Source of the DNA: Panacagrimonas sp965216845
GTDB lineage: Bacteria; Pseudomonadota; Gammaproteobacteria; Nevskiales; Nevskiaceae
Reading direction: 5' to 3'
Assembly (NCBI GenBank): GCA_965216845.1
Contig: OZ244200.1
Coordinates: 3,038,001 to 3,102,000, forward strand
DNA: 64,000 nucleotides
Shown: one piece after another, positions 1-8,993 of the stretch
How positions within the stretch are numbered: the stretch's first letter is position 1
How the letters are laid out: each line of letters starts with the position of its first letter
The notes under the pieces: generated by a model
What the model was told of the DNA's origin: nothing
Seen by the model: only the letters and a program-made list of their open reading frames with translations
The model's database searches: none
Translations under genes and position numbers: made by a program

Positions 1-1404
1 CGGGTGCGCCGCCATTTCCTCCACCAGCTGCGGTGGCACGTATTGACCGAACAGGCGTGAGATTTCGCGCTTGCCACGTGATTCAATGAAATATCCGTAG
101 AGCAAGTGGGCAGTGAACAGGGTCAGGGTGAACAGCATCGGCACACCCATGGGCATGACAAAATCAGCCGCGCTCCACATGACGAAGGCCAGCATCCCGA
201 TGCCCAGTACAAGCGCGCCGGTCAGACTGGCGCCCAGCAGCGGCGACAGCCGTGAGAACTGCCAGGCCATCAACAAGGACACGAACAGCAGCATCACGGT
301 TTCCAACCCGGCGTAATACGGCGCTTTCTGCCGCACCGATCCGTCGAGCGCGCCGGCAATCAGGCTGGCGTGAATTTCCACCCCCGGAAACACGCCGCCC
401 ACCGGCGTTGCCCGAATGTCCAGCAGACCGGCGGCGCTGGTGCCCATCAACACGATTTTGTCTTGCAGGCGACTGCTATCCGCCTGCTTGGAAAGAACAT
501 CGGTGACCGACACATAAGGCATGGTGCGATACGGGCCGCGATAGGGCACGTAGGCAGACACATCCTCGTCCACCGGAATACGCACATCGCCCAGCCGTAC
601 CGCTTCCAGGTTGAGCGAGGTGCGCATCTGCGGCGGATCGAACTCGAATTCGAACGACGTGCCCAGGGCAAGGCTGAGAACGGCCAGCGCCAGTGAGGGA
701 TAAATCTCACCCTGATACGACTGCATCAACGGGATGCGCCGATAAATACCGTCCGCATCCACCCGTGGGTTGTCGAAAAAACCACAATGTGCAACGGCTT
801 GCTGCAGCGCTTGGACATTGCCGCCGAAACCCGCGGGCTGGATGAAATCCACCGCCAATAGCGCCGCCGCCTTTTTCTCGATGTCGGGCGCACAAATCGT
901 GCCGGTGGTCGCTGGCTCGCCCGGAATCACACTCGGCTTGAAGAAATAGCCCATGACGATGGGTCGCCCCTTCAGTGCCTGCGCAAACTGGCGGTCGTAA
1001 TCCAGCTTCGGACGCAGCCGCGCCAAGGTCTGCTGATCAAGCGCGTCGCCCTGCTTGCGCAGTTTGTCCAGCAGATCGGCACTGGCGCGATCCGGCTCGG
1101 CGAAGGCGATATCAAAACCCAGCACCGCCACGCCATAGTGATCGAACAGCAGGTCCACCAGCGCGGCCAGTTTGTCGCGCGGCCAGGGCCATTGGCCTTC
1201 GGCCGCGATACTGCGCTCATCGATATCCAGCACCGTCACCTGCGCCTGGCCCGGGCCGTCCAGCGTCAGGCGCGTGCGGGCATCATAGGTCGCTGCCTCG
1301 ACCAGAGTCAGCAACCGCATGGGCACCAGACCCGAAACGTGCAGCATGAACAGGCCGAGAACCAACAGACTCACCGCCAAACGAACTCCCGTGCGACCAC
1401 TCAT
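1..1404 (-). CDS. CHASE2-domain adenylate/guanylate cyclase, C-terminus outside window
   Basis: The reading frame opens at the ATG complementary to 1402-1404 and stays open to the left edge, giving 468 residues without a stop. It starts with one N-terminal hydrophobic segment (about residues 8-26), then a long extracytoplasmic CHASE2 sensor domain (about 35-345), recognisable from the VTVLDIDERSIAAEGQWPWPR stretch and the later VLMGTSAAGLLDIRATPV and PGVEIHA motifs. Three closely spaced membrane segments follow (about 365-440). The last visible residues, LFGQYVPPQLVEEM, are the usual linker into a class III nucleotide cyclase catalytic domain, which must lie beyond position 1. It would be an inner-membrane sensor making cAMP or cGMP. 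Divergent from gspC with an 83-base gap. The family call rests on domain layout; the catalytic residues are not visible. Confidence 0.85.
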   Translation of the reverse strand, partial: MSGRTGVRLAVSLLVLGLFMLHVSGLVPMRLLTLVEAATYDARTRLTLDGPGQAQVTVLDIDERSIAAEGQWPWPRDKLAALVDLLFDHYGVAVLGFDIAFAEPDRASADLLDKLRKQGDALDQQTLARLRPKLDYDRQFAQALKGRPIVMGYFFKPSVIPGEPATTGTICAPDIEKKAAALLAVDFIQPAGFGGNVQALQQAVAHCGFFDNPRVDADGIYRRIPLMQSYQGEIYPSLALAVLSLALGTSFEFEFDPPQMRTSLNLEAVRLGDVRIPVDEDVSAYVPYRGPYRTMPYVSVTDVLSKQADSSRLQDKIVLMGTSAAGLLDIRATPVGGVFPGVEIHASLIAGALDGSVRQKAPYYAGLETVMLLFVSLLMAWQFSRLSPLLGASLTGALVLGIGMLAFVMWSAADFVMPMGVPMLFTLTLFTAHLLYGYFIESRGKREISRLFGQYVPPQLVEEMAAHP

Positions 1405-1487
1405 GCGCGCGCTGCCTCCGCCTTCCCGGAGCCGAACCTACCCAATGCGTGGACGCACCGCAATCCAAGGGCCGGCTATGATTGGGC

Positions 1488-2381
1488 ATGGTTCAGTCTC
1501 GCGCACAGATTCCGCCCTTGCTGCAAGCCGCCTACACCCGTCACGGGCATCGCCTGCCGGCGCTGATGGAGGTGATTCTGGTCGTTTTGATTGCCGTCAG
1601 CCTGGGGCAGCTCGTGTGGCGATTGATTCCAGCGCCACCGTCGGCGCGTTGGCAAGCACCGCCCGCTGAAAATCAGGCGGGCAAGGCAGGCCAGGATGTG
1701 AACGCGCAGGTTCAGCGCATTGTCTCGGCACATTTGTTTGGCCAGCCCAAAGCAACCGAGGAAACCCAAGCCACCGACCTCAGCGATGCGCCAGACACAC
1801 GGCTCAATCTCACATTGCTGGGCATTCTGGCGGGCAGCGCCGATGACGGCTCACGCGCGCTGATTGCAACCTCCAGTGGTGAGGAAAAGCCCTATGCCGT
1901 TGGCGACAACATCATTCGCGGCGCCCTGCTGCATTCGATTTTTCCGGACCGGGTGATTCTCAAACGCGCCGGAAAGCTGGAAACCCTGCGCATCGATCGC
2001 GACCGACCGTCCAGCGCCTCGGAGACCGCCTACCGGCGCCCGGCCGCAAACAGGAATCCGAACAGTCCGGCGGCGCAGCTGTCCAAGGTTCGCCAAACGC
2101 TGTTGGCCGACCCCAGCAAAGCCTCCAATTATCTACGTGTGCAACCCGCCAACAGCGGCGGCCAAATGCGCGGTTACCGGATTTATCCGGGACGTGATCG
2201 CAGCGTATTCACCGCCGCCGGCTTGCGTCCTGGCGATCTCGTCACTCAAGTCAATGGCATACAATTGAACGACCCCTCCCAAGGCCTGCAGCTGCTGAGC
2301 AGCATCGGACAGGCCAGCGCCTTGACCGTCGTGATCGAACGCGGCGGTCAGCAGCAGACGGTGAATATCAACTTCAACTGA
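1488..2381 (+). CDS. gspC: Type II secretion system protein GspC
   Basis: Inner-membrane clamp protein of the type II secretion system, linking the cytoplasmic-membrane platform to the GspD secretin. The 297-residue product has a short cytoplasmic N-terminus, one membrane anchor at about residues 23-45, a homology region around 60-130 containing the LNLTLLGILAG and AVGDNII motifs, and a C-terminal PDZ domain (about 210-297) with the GLRPGDLVTQVNGIQL signature. A TTG two codons upstream (1482) could also be read as a start; the ATG at 1488 is preferred. First gene of gspCDEF; gspD begins 4 bases after its stop. Length and domain order fit the family. Confidence 0.93.
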   Translation: MVQSRAQIPPLLQAAYTRHGHRLPALMEVILVVLIAVSLGQLVWRLIPAPPSARWQAPPAENQAGKAGQDVNAQVQRIVSAHLFGQPKATEETQATDLSDAPDTRLNLTLLGILAGSADDGSRALIATSSGEEKPYAVGDNIIRGALLHSIFPDRVILKRAGKLETLRIDRDRPSSASETAYRRPAANRNPNSPAAQLSKVRQTLLADPSKASNYLRVQPANSGGQMRGYRIYPGRDRSVFTAAGLRPGDLVTQVNGIQLNDPSQGLQLLSSIGQASALTVVIERGGQQQTVNINFN

Positions 2382-2385
2382 CCGT

Positions 2386-4392
2386 ATGAATCTCACCCCC
2401 GCAGGCTGGCGCGCCCATTGGCAGGCCATCACCCGACCGTTCGTATTGCTCATCGGCTTGTTCTGCGCCAGCGCGCAGGCCGAGGTGACCCTGAACCTCA
2501 AGGACGCGGACATCAGCACGCTGATTCAGACCGTGTCCGAAGTCACCGGACGCAACTTCATCATCGATCCGCGCGTCAAGGGCAAGGTGACGGTGATCTC
2601 CTCCAGCCCCATGGACGAGGACAGCGTCTACGAAACCTTTCTTGCCGTCTTGCAGGTGCAGGGTTTTGCGGCCATTCCGTCCGGCGGCACGGTCAAGATC
2701 GTCCCCGAAACCAATGCGCGACAGGAAGGTTCCAGCTTCTCGGGCACCGCAAGCGATCTGGCCATCGACGAAATCGTCACCCACGTCTACAGCATCCAGA
2801 ACGTATCCGCGGCCCAACTGGTGCCGATCTTGCGTCCGCTGGTTCCGCAGTGGGGCCACCTGGCAGCCTACGCGCCCAGCAACATGCTGATCATCGCCGA
2901 CCGCGCCGCCAACGTGCAGCGCATGGCCAATCTGATCCGCAAGATCGATCAATCCGGTGATCGCGGGATTGAAATCGTGCGGCTCGAATACGCCACTGCG
3001 ACGGACGTGGTCAGCACCCTGTCGGCGCTGGCGCAAGGCGGCGGCAAACCACAAAAGGGCGCGCAACAGCAGCAGGTGGCGGCCATCGCCGATGAACGCT
3101 CCAACGCCGTATTGATCGCCGGTGATCGGGCGGAGCGGCAGAAACTGCTGGAGGTCGTGGCGCAGCTCGATATCCCGGTCGGCGAGGACGGCGCCACCCA
3201 GGTGGTCTATCTGCGTTTTGCGGATGCGGAAAATCTGGCGCCGATTCTCGAAGGCTATGCCGAAGAAGCGAACAGATCCGGCAAGCGCGCCGGCGCGGGC
3301 AAGGCAGCATCGGCCACCAGGAATCAGAGCCAGGCCACGGTGTTGGCAGACAAAGACACCAACGCGCTGATCATCACCGCACCGCCCAAGACCATGCGCC
3401 AGATTCGCGAGGTGATCGCCAAACTGGATATTCGTCGCGCGCAGGTATTGGTGGAAGCGCTGATCGCCGAGGTCAGCGCCAACAAATCCGCGCAGTTGGG
3501 CGTGGACTGGGCGGTGCTGAATGACGAGCGCATCGCCGCCGCCGGCATTCTGGATCCGGACACACTTTCGGGACTGGCTGCGGCGCTGGCGCCCAACGGC
3601 AGCCCCGCCGGCCTGGTCAGCCAGGGCATCAATATCGGCGCCGGTCGCGACCGTGGTGACGGCACCTCGTTTGCGGTGCTGATCAAGGCGCTGCAAGGCG
3701 ACGGTGATTCCAACATCCTCTCCACACCCACGCTGGTGACGCTGGACAACGAGGAAGCGGAGATTTCCGTCGGTCAGGAAGTGCCCTTTCTCACCGGCTC
3801 CTTCAGCAATACCGGCGTCAGCAGCAGCACCGCCGGCGTGGTCAATCCGTTTCAGACCATCGAACGAAAAGACGTGGGCTTGACCCTGGGTATCACCCCG
3901 CAGATCAACGAAGGCAACACCATCAAGCTGGAGCTGGAGCTGGAGATCTCCAGCCTGGTCAGCAGCGCCACCGGCGCGGTGGACCTGATCACCAACAAGC
4001 GCACGCTCAACAACACCACCAGCGTCGACGACGGTCAGGTGTTGGTGTTGGGCGGCCTGATCGACGACAGCCTGGACGATACCCAACGTGGCGTACCCTT
4101 TTTCAGCAGCATTCCGGTGATCGGCTCGCTGTTTCAGTTCCGCTCGATCAACAAGGTCAAGCGCAATCTGATGATCTTCATCCGCCCGGCGATCCTGCGC
4201 AAGCAGGCCGAAGGCGACATTTTCTCGCGTCGCAAGTATGAATCACTGCGTAGCCTGCAGAGAAGCATGGGCAGCACTGCCGTGCCCCTGATTGGTGGCG
4301 AACGCATCTTGCTCGCCCCTTACGACCAGTTCGCCGAACGCGGCTCAGGCACGGCCACTGAAGCTGAGGCTGAGGCCGGAGCGCAGCCCTGA
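2386..4392 (+). CDS. gspD: Type II secretion system secretin GspD
   Basis: Outer-membrane secretin that forms the multimeric gated channel for folded exoproteins. The 668-residue protein has an N-terminal signal peptide (hydrophobic core FVLLIGLFCASAQA, cleavage near residue 32). The N0 domain follows (VTLNLKDADISTLIQTVSEV), then N1-N3 repeats with the NAVLIAGDRAERQKLLEVV and NALIITAPPKTMRQIREVI signatures, then the secretin core with VGLTLGITPQI and DGQVLVLGGLIDD. The C-terminal tail after about residue 610 is Ala/Glu rich. It lacks an obvious lipobox, so targeting probably relies on a pilotin or is self-directed. It sits between gspC and gspE with gaps of 4 and 8 bases, consistent with one transcript. 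Confidence 0.96.
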   Translation: MNLTPAGWRAHWQAITRPFVLLIGLFCASAQAEVTLNLKDADISTLIQTVSEVTGRNFIIDPRVKGKVTVISSSPMDEDSVYETFLAVLQVQGFAAIPSGGTVKIVPETNARQEGSSFSGTASDLAIDEIVTHVYSIQNVSAAQLVPILRPLVPQWGHLAAYAPSNMLIIADRAANVQRMANLIRKIDQSGDRGIEIVRLEYATATDVVSTLSALAQGGGKPQKGAQQQQVAAIADERSNAVLIAGDRAERQKLLEVVAQLDIPVGEDGATQVVYLRFADAENLAPILEGYAEEANRSGKRAGAGKAASATRNQSQATVLADKDTNALIITAPPKTMRQIREVIAKLDIRRAQVLVEALIAEVSANKSAQLGVDWAVLNDERIAAAGILDPDTLSGLAAALAPNGSPAGLVSQGINIGAGRDRGDGTSFAVLIKALQGDGDSNILSTPTLVTLDNEEAEISVGQEVPFLTGSFSNTGVSSSTAGVVNPFQTIERKDVGLTLGITPQINEGNTIKLELELEISSLVSSATGAVDLITNKRTLNNTTSVDDGQVLVLGGLIDDSLDDTQRGVPFFSSIPVIGSLFQFRSINKVKRNLMIFIRPAILRKQAEGDIFSRRKYESLRSLQRSMGSTAVPLIGGERILLAPYDQFAERGSGTATEAEAEAGAQP

Positions 4393-4400
4393 CATCAACG

Positions 4401-5891
4401 ATGGATAGCTTGAGGCGTCCCTCGTTCGCCTTCGCCAAACGGCATGGCCTGGTGGTGGCCGAAGATCGGGGCGACCACGTGCTGGTGATGGGCCGCAAAG
4501 GCAGCGCCACCGCCGAGGCGGTGCAGGAAACGCGGCGCTTTGTGGGACGCCCGCTGCGTCTGGAACTGGTCGAAGCGCAGCGCTTCGACGCGGTCTTGTC
4601 ACGCACCTATGAAGGTCAGACCGGCGCCGCCGCCAGCCTGATGGACGGGCTGGACGACGAGGAGGCCGATCTCGACGCCATTGCCCTGGCCTTGCAGGAA
4701 AATCAGGACCTGCTCGAATCCAGCGATGATGCGCCGGTCATCAAGTTCATCAACGGTCTGCTGATCGAGGCCATCCGCGAGAACGCCTCGGATATCCATG
4801 TGGAAGCGTTTGAGCGCAGCCTGCTGGTCCGCTTTCGGGTGGACGGGGTCTTGCGCGAGGTCATGAGCCCGCCGCGTGCGCTGGCCGCAAGGCTGGTGTC
4901 ACGCATCAAGGTGATGGCCAAACTGGATATCGCAGAAAAACGCCTGCCGCAGGACGGTCGCATCTCGCGCGCCTTCGGCGGCCGTCAGGTGGATGTGCGC
5001 GTTTCCACCATCCCCACCGGCCAGAGCAGCGAACGGGTGGTGATGCGGATTCTGGACAAGCAGGCCGAGCGGCTGGATCTGGAACACCTGGGGCTGGATG
5101 CCAGCCAGATCGAAATCCTGCGCCGCATCATCTTTCGGCCCTACGGCATCCTGCTGGTCACCGGCCCCACCGGCTCGGGCAAGACCACCACGCTTTACTC
5201 GGCGCTGTCGGTGCTCAACGACCGCAGCCGCAACATCATGACGGTGGAAGACCCGATCGAGTACAACATCGACGGCGTCGGTCAAACCCAGGTCAACGCC
5301 AAGGTCAACATGACGTTTGCGCGCGGTCTGCGTGCCATCCTGCGGCAAGATCCCGACGCGGTGATGGTGGGTGAAATCCGCGACCTGGAAACCGCGCAGA
5401 TTGCGGTGCAAGCCTCACAGACCGGCCACCTGGTGTTGTCCACCCTGCACACCAATACCGCCGCCGGCGCCGTCACCCGGTTGCGCGACATGGGCGTGGA
5501 ACCCTACCAACTGTCTTCATCGCTGGTCGGGTTGATGGCGCAACGCCTGGTGCGCACCTTGTGCAAGCATTGCAAGGAACCTTACGCGCCCAGCGTTGTG
5601 GAATGCGAGCAATTGGGGCTGCCGCCGGATTCGGGTGCCAGCACGCAGTTGTATCGGCCGGTGGGGTGTCCGCAATGCCGTCATACCGGCTTTGCCGGTC
5701 GCAGCGGCATTCATGAAATCATCGAAGTGGATCGGCAGATCGAAACCCTGATTCACGACGGCGCCAGCGAACAGGCGATCGAGAACTACGCGCGCACCCG
5801 CGGCCCCGGCATTCTTGATTCCGGGCGACGAAAAGTCATTGCCGGTCACACTACGCTGCGTGAAGTGCTGCGCGTGACGATCGAGGAATGA
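4401..5891 (+). CDS. gspE: Type II secretion system ATPase GspE
   Basis: Cytoplasmic hexameric ATPase that drives pseudopilus assembly. The 496-residue product carries an N1E-like domain, then the PilT/GspE ATPase core: Walker A GPTGSGKT at residues 255-262, an Asp box VEDPIEY at 282-288, a Walker B region RQDPDAVMVGEIRD at 315-328, and a His box TGHLVLSTLHTN at 341-352. A zinc-binding element is visible as C388-x2-C391 and C423-x2-C426, the tetracysteine motif typical of GspE/PilB proteins. All key residues are present. Flanked by gspD (8-base gap) and gspF (15-base gap). Confidence 0.97.
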   Translation: MDSLRRPSFAFAKRHGLVVAEDRGDHVLVMGRKGSATAEAVQETRRFVGRPLRLELVEAQRFDAVLSRTYEGQTGAAASLMDGLDDEEADLDAIALALQENQDLLESSDDAPVIKFINGLLIEAIRENASDIHVEAFERSLLVRFRVDGVLREVMSPPRALAARLVSRIKVMAKLDIAEKRLPQDGRISRAFGGRQVDVRVSTIPTGQSSERVVMRILDKQAERLDLEHLGLDASQIEILRRIIFRPYGILLVTGPTGSGKTTTLYSALSVLNDRSRNIMTVEDPIEYNIDGVGQTQVNAKVNMTFARGLRAILRQDPDAVMVGEIRDLETAQIAVQASQTGHLVLSTLHTNTAAGAVTRLRDMGVEPYQLSSSLVGLMAQRLVRTLCKHCKEPYAPSVVECEQLGLPPDSGASTQLYRPVGCPQCRHTGFAGRSGIHEIIEVDRQIETLIHDGASEQAIENYARTRGPGILDSGRRKVIAGHTTLREVLRVTIEE

Positions 5892-5906
5892 GGAACAGCA
5901 GCCTCC

Positions 5907-7127
5907 ATGCCCGCCTTTGAATACAGCGCGCTCGACAAAAAAGGGCGCGAGGAAAAAGGCCTGATCGAGGGCGATACCGCGCGCCACGCGCGGTCCTTGT
6001 TGCGCGATCGCGGTCTCAACCCGCTGCAGATGAAAGCGGTGGCGGAGCGCAACCAGGAAGATGGCGGCAGCTTCCTGCAACGCGGACGTGGCAGCCTCAG
6101 CACCACCGAACTGACCCTGTTCACGCGTCAGCTTTCCACCCTGGTGCGTTCCGGCCTGCCGCTGGACGAAGCACTGACCGCCGTTTCACAACAGAGCGAG
6201 TCCAAACGGGTCAAGAAAATCGCGTTGGGCGTGCGCAGCGGCGTCATGGAAGGCGCCAGTCTGGCGCAGTCGCTCAATCAGTTTCCCAATGCCTTTCCTG
6301 CCCTGTTCCGCGCCACGGTGCAAGCCGGCGAACAGTCCGGCAAGCTGGACCTGATTCTGGAGCGCCTGGCCGAATACGTTGAAAGACGCCAGGCGATGCA
6401 GCAAAAAGTGGTTCTGGCGGCGGTTTATCCGGTGATTCTGTCGCTGGTGGCGATCGGCGTGGTGGTGATGCTGCTGGCCTACGTGGTGCCGCAAGTGGTA
6501 GGCGTGTATTCGGATATTGATACCGAGCTGCCCGGCCTCACCATCGGTTTGATTGCGATGAGCGATTTTCTGCGCGCCTGGGGCGTTTATCTGGCGGTGG
6601 CCGGCGTGCTGGCCGCGCTGGGCTTTTCGCGCATGATGAAGAATGACGGCTTTCGACGTCAGGTGCATCAGAATCAGCTGCGCATCCCACTCATTGGGCG
6701 CCTGGTGCGCGGCGCCAATACCGGCCGCTTCACCCGCACGCTGGGCATTCTGTTTGGCAGCGGCGTACCCATTCTCGAGGCCATGCGCATCGGCACCGAG
6801 GTGGTTTCCAATGCGCCCATGCGCGAGGCGATTGAAGCCGCCACCATCAAGGTGCGCGAAGGCGGCTCGCTGGCGCGCTCGCTGGATCAATCCAAGCTGT
6901 TTCCGCCCATCGCCATTCACCTGATCGCCAGCGGTGAGTCTTCCGGCACCCTGGATGAGATGCTGGACCGCGCCGCGGAAAATCAGGAACGCGAAGTGGA
7001 AACGCTGGTGGCGGCATTGATGGGTGTTTTCGAACCCATTCTCATTCTGGTCATGGGCGGCCTGGTGTTGCTGATCGTGTTGGCGATTCTGCTGCCCATT
7101 TTTGACCTGAACCTGTTGGTCAAATAA
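5907..7127 (+). CDS. gspF: Type II secretion system inner-membrane platform protein GspF
   Basis: Polytopic platform protein contacting GspE and GspL. The 406 residues contain two T2SSF domains (about 70-195 and 272-395), each with the characteristic TRQLSTLVRSGLPLDEAL and TRTLGILFGSGVPILEAM openings. Three membrane segments lie near 170-190, 220-242 and 372-400. This is the last gene of the local operon: the next gene, plsX, is on the opposite strand with only 8 bases between the stops. The pseudopilin genes gspG-K and gspL-N do not follow. Confidence 0.96.
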   Translation: MPAFEYSALDKKGREEKGLIEGDTARHARSLLRDRGLNPLQMKAVAERNQEDGGSFLQRGRGSLSTTELTLFTRQLSTLVRSGLPLDEALTAVSQQSESKRVKKIALGVRSGVMEGASLAQSLNQFPNAFPALFRATVQAGEQSGKLDLILERLAEYVERRQAMQQKVVLAAVYPVILSLVAIGVVVMLLAYVVPQVVGVYSDIDTELPGLTIGLIAMSDFLRAWGVYLAVAGVLAALGFSRMMKNDGFRRQVHQNQLRIPLIGRLVRGANTGRFTRTLGILFGSGVPILEAMRIGTEVVSNAPMREAIEAATIKVREGGSLARSLDQSKLFPPIAIHLIASGESSGTLDEMLDRAAENQEREVETLVAALMGVFEPILILVMGGLVLLIVLAILLPIFDLNLLVK

Positions 7128-7129
7128 GC

Positions 7130-7147
7130 GCGGATTTAAGCATCCGC
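7130..7147. terminator. Small inverted repeat at the gspF/plsX convergence
   Basis: A 6-bp perfect inverted repeat (GCGGAT/ATCCGC, 6-base loop) spans the plsX stop codon just after the gspF stop. There is no T-run. It may slow or separate the two converging transcripts, but it is weak as a terminator. Confidence 0.3.
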
Positions 7148-8137
7148 CAGCAATTGCGTTACTCGCTCCGGCACCCGCTCCCGCACTTCACGAATGCCCA
7201 CCTCAATGGCGCGCGCGAACGCCACCGCATCCGCGCTGCCATGGGATTTGATGACCGTCCCGTTCAAGCCCAGGAGCGTCGCACCATTGTGTTCGCGCGG
7301 GTCGATGCGTCTGGCAAGCGCCTTCAGACTGCGCAGCGCGGTCAACGCGGTCAACTTCCTGATCCAGCTGCGACCGAACTCCTGGCGCATGAACTGACCG
7401 ATCATCCTGGCCGCGCCCTCGCCGGTCTTGAGTGCGACATTGCCGGCAAAACCATCACAGACCACCAGGTCAACATCCGACAGAAAGATGCCGTCACCCT
7501 CCACATAGCCGACGTAATTCAGATGCGAGGCCTGCAACAGCGACGCCGCCTGCTTGATGGTTTCATTGCCCTTGATTTCTTCGGAGCCAATATTCAGCAA
7601 GGCGATACTGGGCTTGTCGACGCCTTGCATTGCGGTGATCAGCGCCGAACCCATCACCGCGAACTGGAATAGTTGTTCGGGCGTACTGTCCACGTTGGCG
7701 CCCAGATCCAGCATGTGCACCTGGCCGCGAACCGCCGGAATCGGTGACACGATGGCCGGGCGATCAATCCCCGGCAGGGTTTTCAGCACAAAGCGCGCGG
7801 TGGCCATCAGTGCGCCGGTATTGCCCGCAGAAATCACCGCCTCGACCCGTCCCTGCTTGAGCAGATCGACAGCCACGCGCATGGACGAATCCTTCTTCTG
7901 CCGCAGGGCCTTGGACGGCAATTCATCCATCGCCACCACTTCGGAGGCGTGCTGGACCTTCAAGCGCTGACTGTACACCTCCGAATGTGTTTTCAGGCTT
8001 GCGTTGAGGACGGTCTCGTCACCGACCAGGATCAGCTCCAGGTCGTCGTGCGCCTGCAAACAGGAAAGCGCCGCGCGCACGGTGACCGGCGTCCCGTGGT
8101 CGCCGCTCATCGCGTCAATGGCAAGCTTCACGGGCAC
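7136..8137 (-). CDS. plsX: Phosphate acyltransferase PlsX
   Basis: Converts acyl-ACP to acyl-phosphate for phosphatidic acid synthesis; peripheral membrane enzyme. The 333-residue protein opens with the conserved KLAIDAMSGDHG motif and contains ISAGNTGALMA, LDLGANVDSTPEQLFQFAVMG, LLNIGSEEIKGNE and VCDGFAGNVALKTGEG, all diagnostic for PlsX. It lies 18 bases downstream of rpmF in the conserved yceD-rpmF-plsX order. In E. coli this is followed by fabH; here the convergent gspF is the neighbour instead. Confidence 0.97.
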   Translation of the reverse strand: MPVKLAIDAMSGDHGTPVTVRAALSCLQAHDDLELILVGDETVLNASLKTHSEVYSQRLKVQHASEVVAMDELPSKALRQKKDSSMRVAVDLLKQGRVEAVISAGNTGALMATARFVLKTLPGIDRPAIVSPIPAVRGQVHMLDLGANVDSTPEQLFQFAVMGSALITAMQGVDKPSIALLNIGSEEIKGNETIKQAASLLQASHLNYVGYVEGDGIFLSDVDLVVCDGFAGNVALKTGEGAARMIGQFMRQEFGRSWIRKLTALTALRSLKALARRIDPREHNGATLLGLNGTVIKSHGSADAVAFARAIEVGIREVRERVPERVTQLLADA

Positions 8138-8155
8138 AGCCAGTACCCGGCGGCT

Positions 8156-8353
8156 TTATTCGTCGCTGTCGTCTTCAACCACCGGCTGTTCGATCACGCG
8201 ACGGCCGCGGTAGTAGCCGTCAGCGGTGACGTGGTGTCGCAGGTGGGTCTCGCCGGAGGTCGGGTCGGTCGACAGCGCCGGCGCCTTGAGCGCGTCGTGC
8301 GAACGTCGGTGGCCACGCATCGCGCGGGATTTCTTGGATTGGGCAACTGCCAT
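8156..8353 (-). CDS. rpmF: 50S ribosomal protein L32
   Basis: Small basic ribosomal protein of 65 residues. It begins with MAVAQSKKSRAMRGHRRSHDAL, the standard L32p N-terminus, and carries the usual H-x-H-x10-GYYRGR segment. The zinc-ligand cysteines of the C+ form are absent, as in many Proteobacteria, where L32 is zinc-independent. Located between yceD and plsX, the typical place. Confidence 0.96.
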   Translation of the reverse strand: MAVAQSKKSRAMRGHRRSHDALKAPALSTDPTSGETHLRHHVTADGYYRGRRVIEQPVVEDDSDE

Positions 8354-8391
8354 GGTAAGGATCCTCGTTCAAGCAACAGGGGCGCAATGCC

Positions 8392-8883
8392 CTAATCAAA
8401 TTTCAAACTTTTCAGTACCGCAAACGGTGACGATGATTCCGGGTCCGTGTTGGCTTCCATCGTTTCAGCGGCGATCTTGTCACATGTCGCGCAGCGCGCA
8501 ATCATCGGCAGGGCCAGCAGAATCTCGTCTTCCAGTAATGGGTGAATATCGATGTGGTCGTCTTCGACCAGATAGGGTTCAGACTCGGAAAGGTGGCGTT
8601 TTTCTTCGGATTCGGTTCTGACCAGCCGCAGGCGGTGCGATAATTTCAGGGGCCAACCGAATGCCTGCTCGCAGCTGCTGCAATCGAGCGTCAATTCGCC
8701 CCTGCTGTGTCCCCACAGCCAGTCTCCAGCGGCCTGTTCGAACGTCAATTCATAGGATACGGGTTGCGCAAAGCGGATACCGAGTCCCGCCAGGCGCGGC
8801 GCGGCGGTCATCTGTAGCTGCCCTTGAACGCGTTGTTTCCGCGCCAAGGCCTGCGAAACACAAATCCTTGAAATCTGAGGCAT
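8392..8883 (-). CDS. yceD: DUF177 family protein YceD
   Basis: Conserved 163-residue protein upstream of rpmF, involved in 23S rRNA accumulation in homologues. Two C-x2-C pairs are visible, CSSC in the middle and CATC near the C-terminus, the presumed metal-binding knuckle of the family; between them lies an acidic stretch SESEPYLVEDDHIDIHPLLEDEI-type region ending in ILLALPMI. It is the first gene of the yceD-rpmF-plsX transcript, directly behind a near-consensus promoter. Confidence 0.88.
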   Translation of the reverse strand: MPQISRICVSQALARKQRVQGQLQMTAAPRLAGLGIRFAQPVSYELTFEQAAGDWLWGHSRGELTLDCSSCEQAFGWPLKLSHRLRLVRTESEEKRHLSESEPYLVEDDHIDIHPLLEDEILLALPMIARCATCDKIAAETMEANTDPESSSPFAVLKSLKFD

Positions 8884-8906
8884 GGCCGCATAAAAATCGG
8901 CGGCGG

Positions 8907-8935
8907 ATCATAAAATCAGAAGCGCGGATTGTCAA
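8907..8935 (-). promoter_or_regulatory. Sigma-70 promoter for yceD-rpmF-plsX
   Basis: Reading the minus strand, TTGACA (8935-8930) is followed by a 17-base spacer and TATGAT (8912-8907). This is a full match to the -35 and a 5/6 match to the -10. The expected transcription start near 8900 lies about 17 bases before the yceD ATG at 8883. Confidence 0.8.
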
Positions 8936-8993
8936 AGTCCGGCACTCAACTGTCGTAAGCTTTTCAAGCCCTTATTCGATACGCTGACCGCAA

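Noticed and set aside
2374..4086. 570-residue minus-strand frame opposite gspD
   Set aside because: No domain or start signal; gspD on the plus strand is unequivocal.
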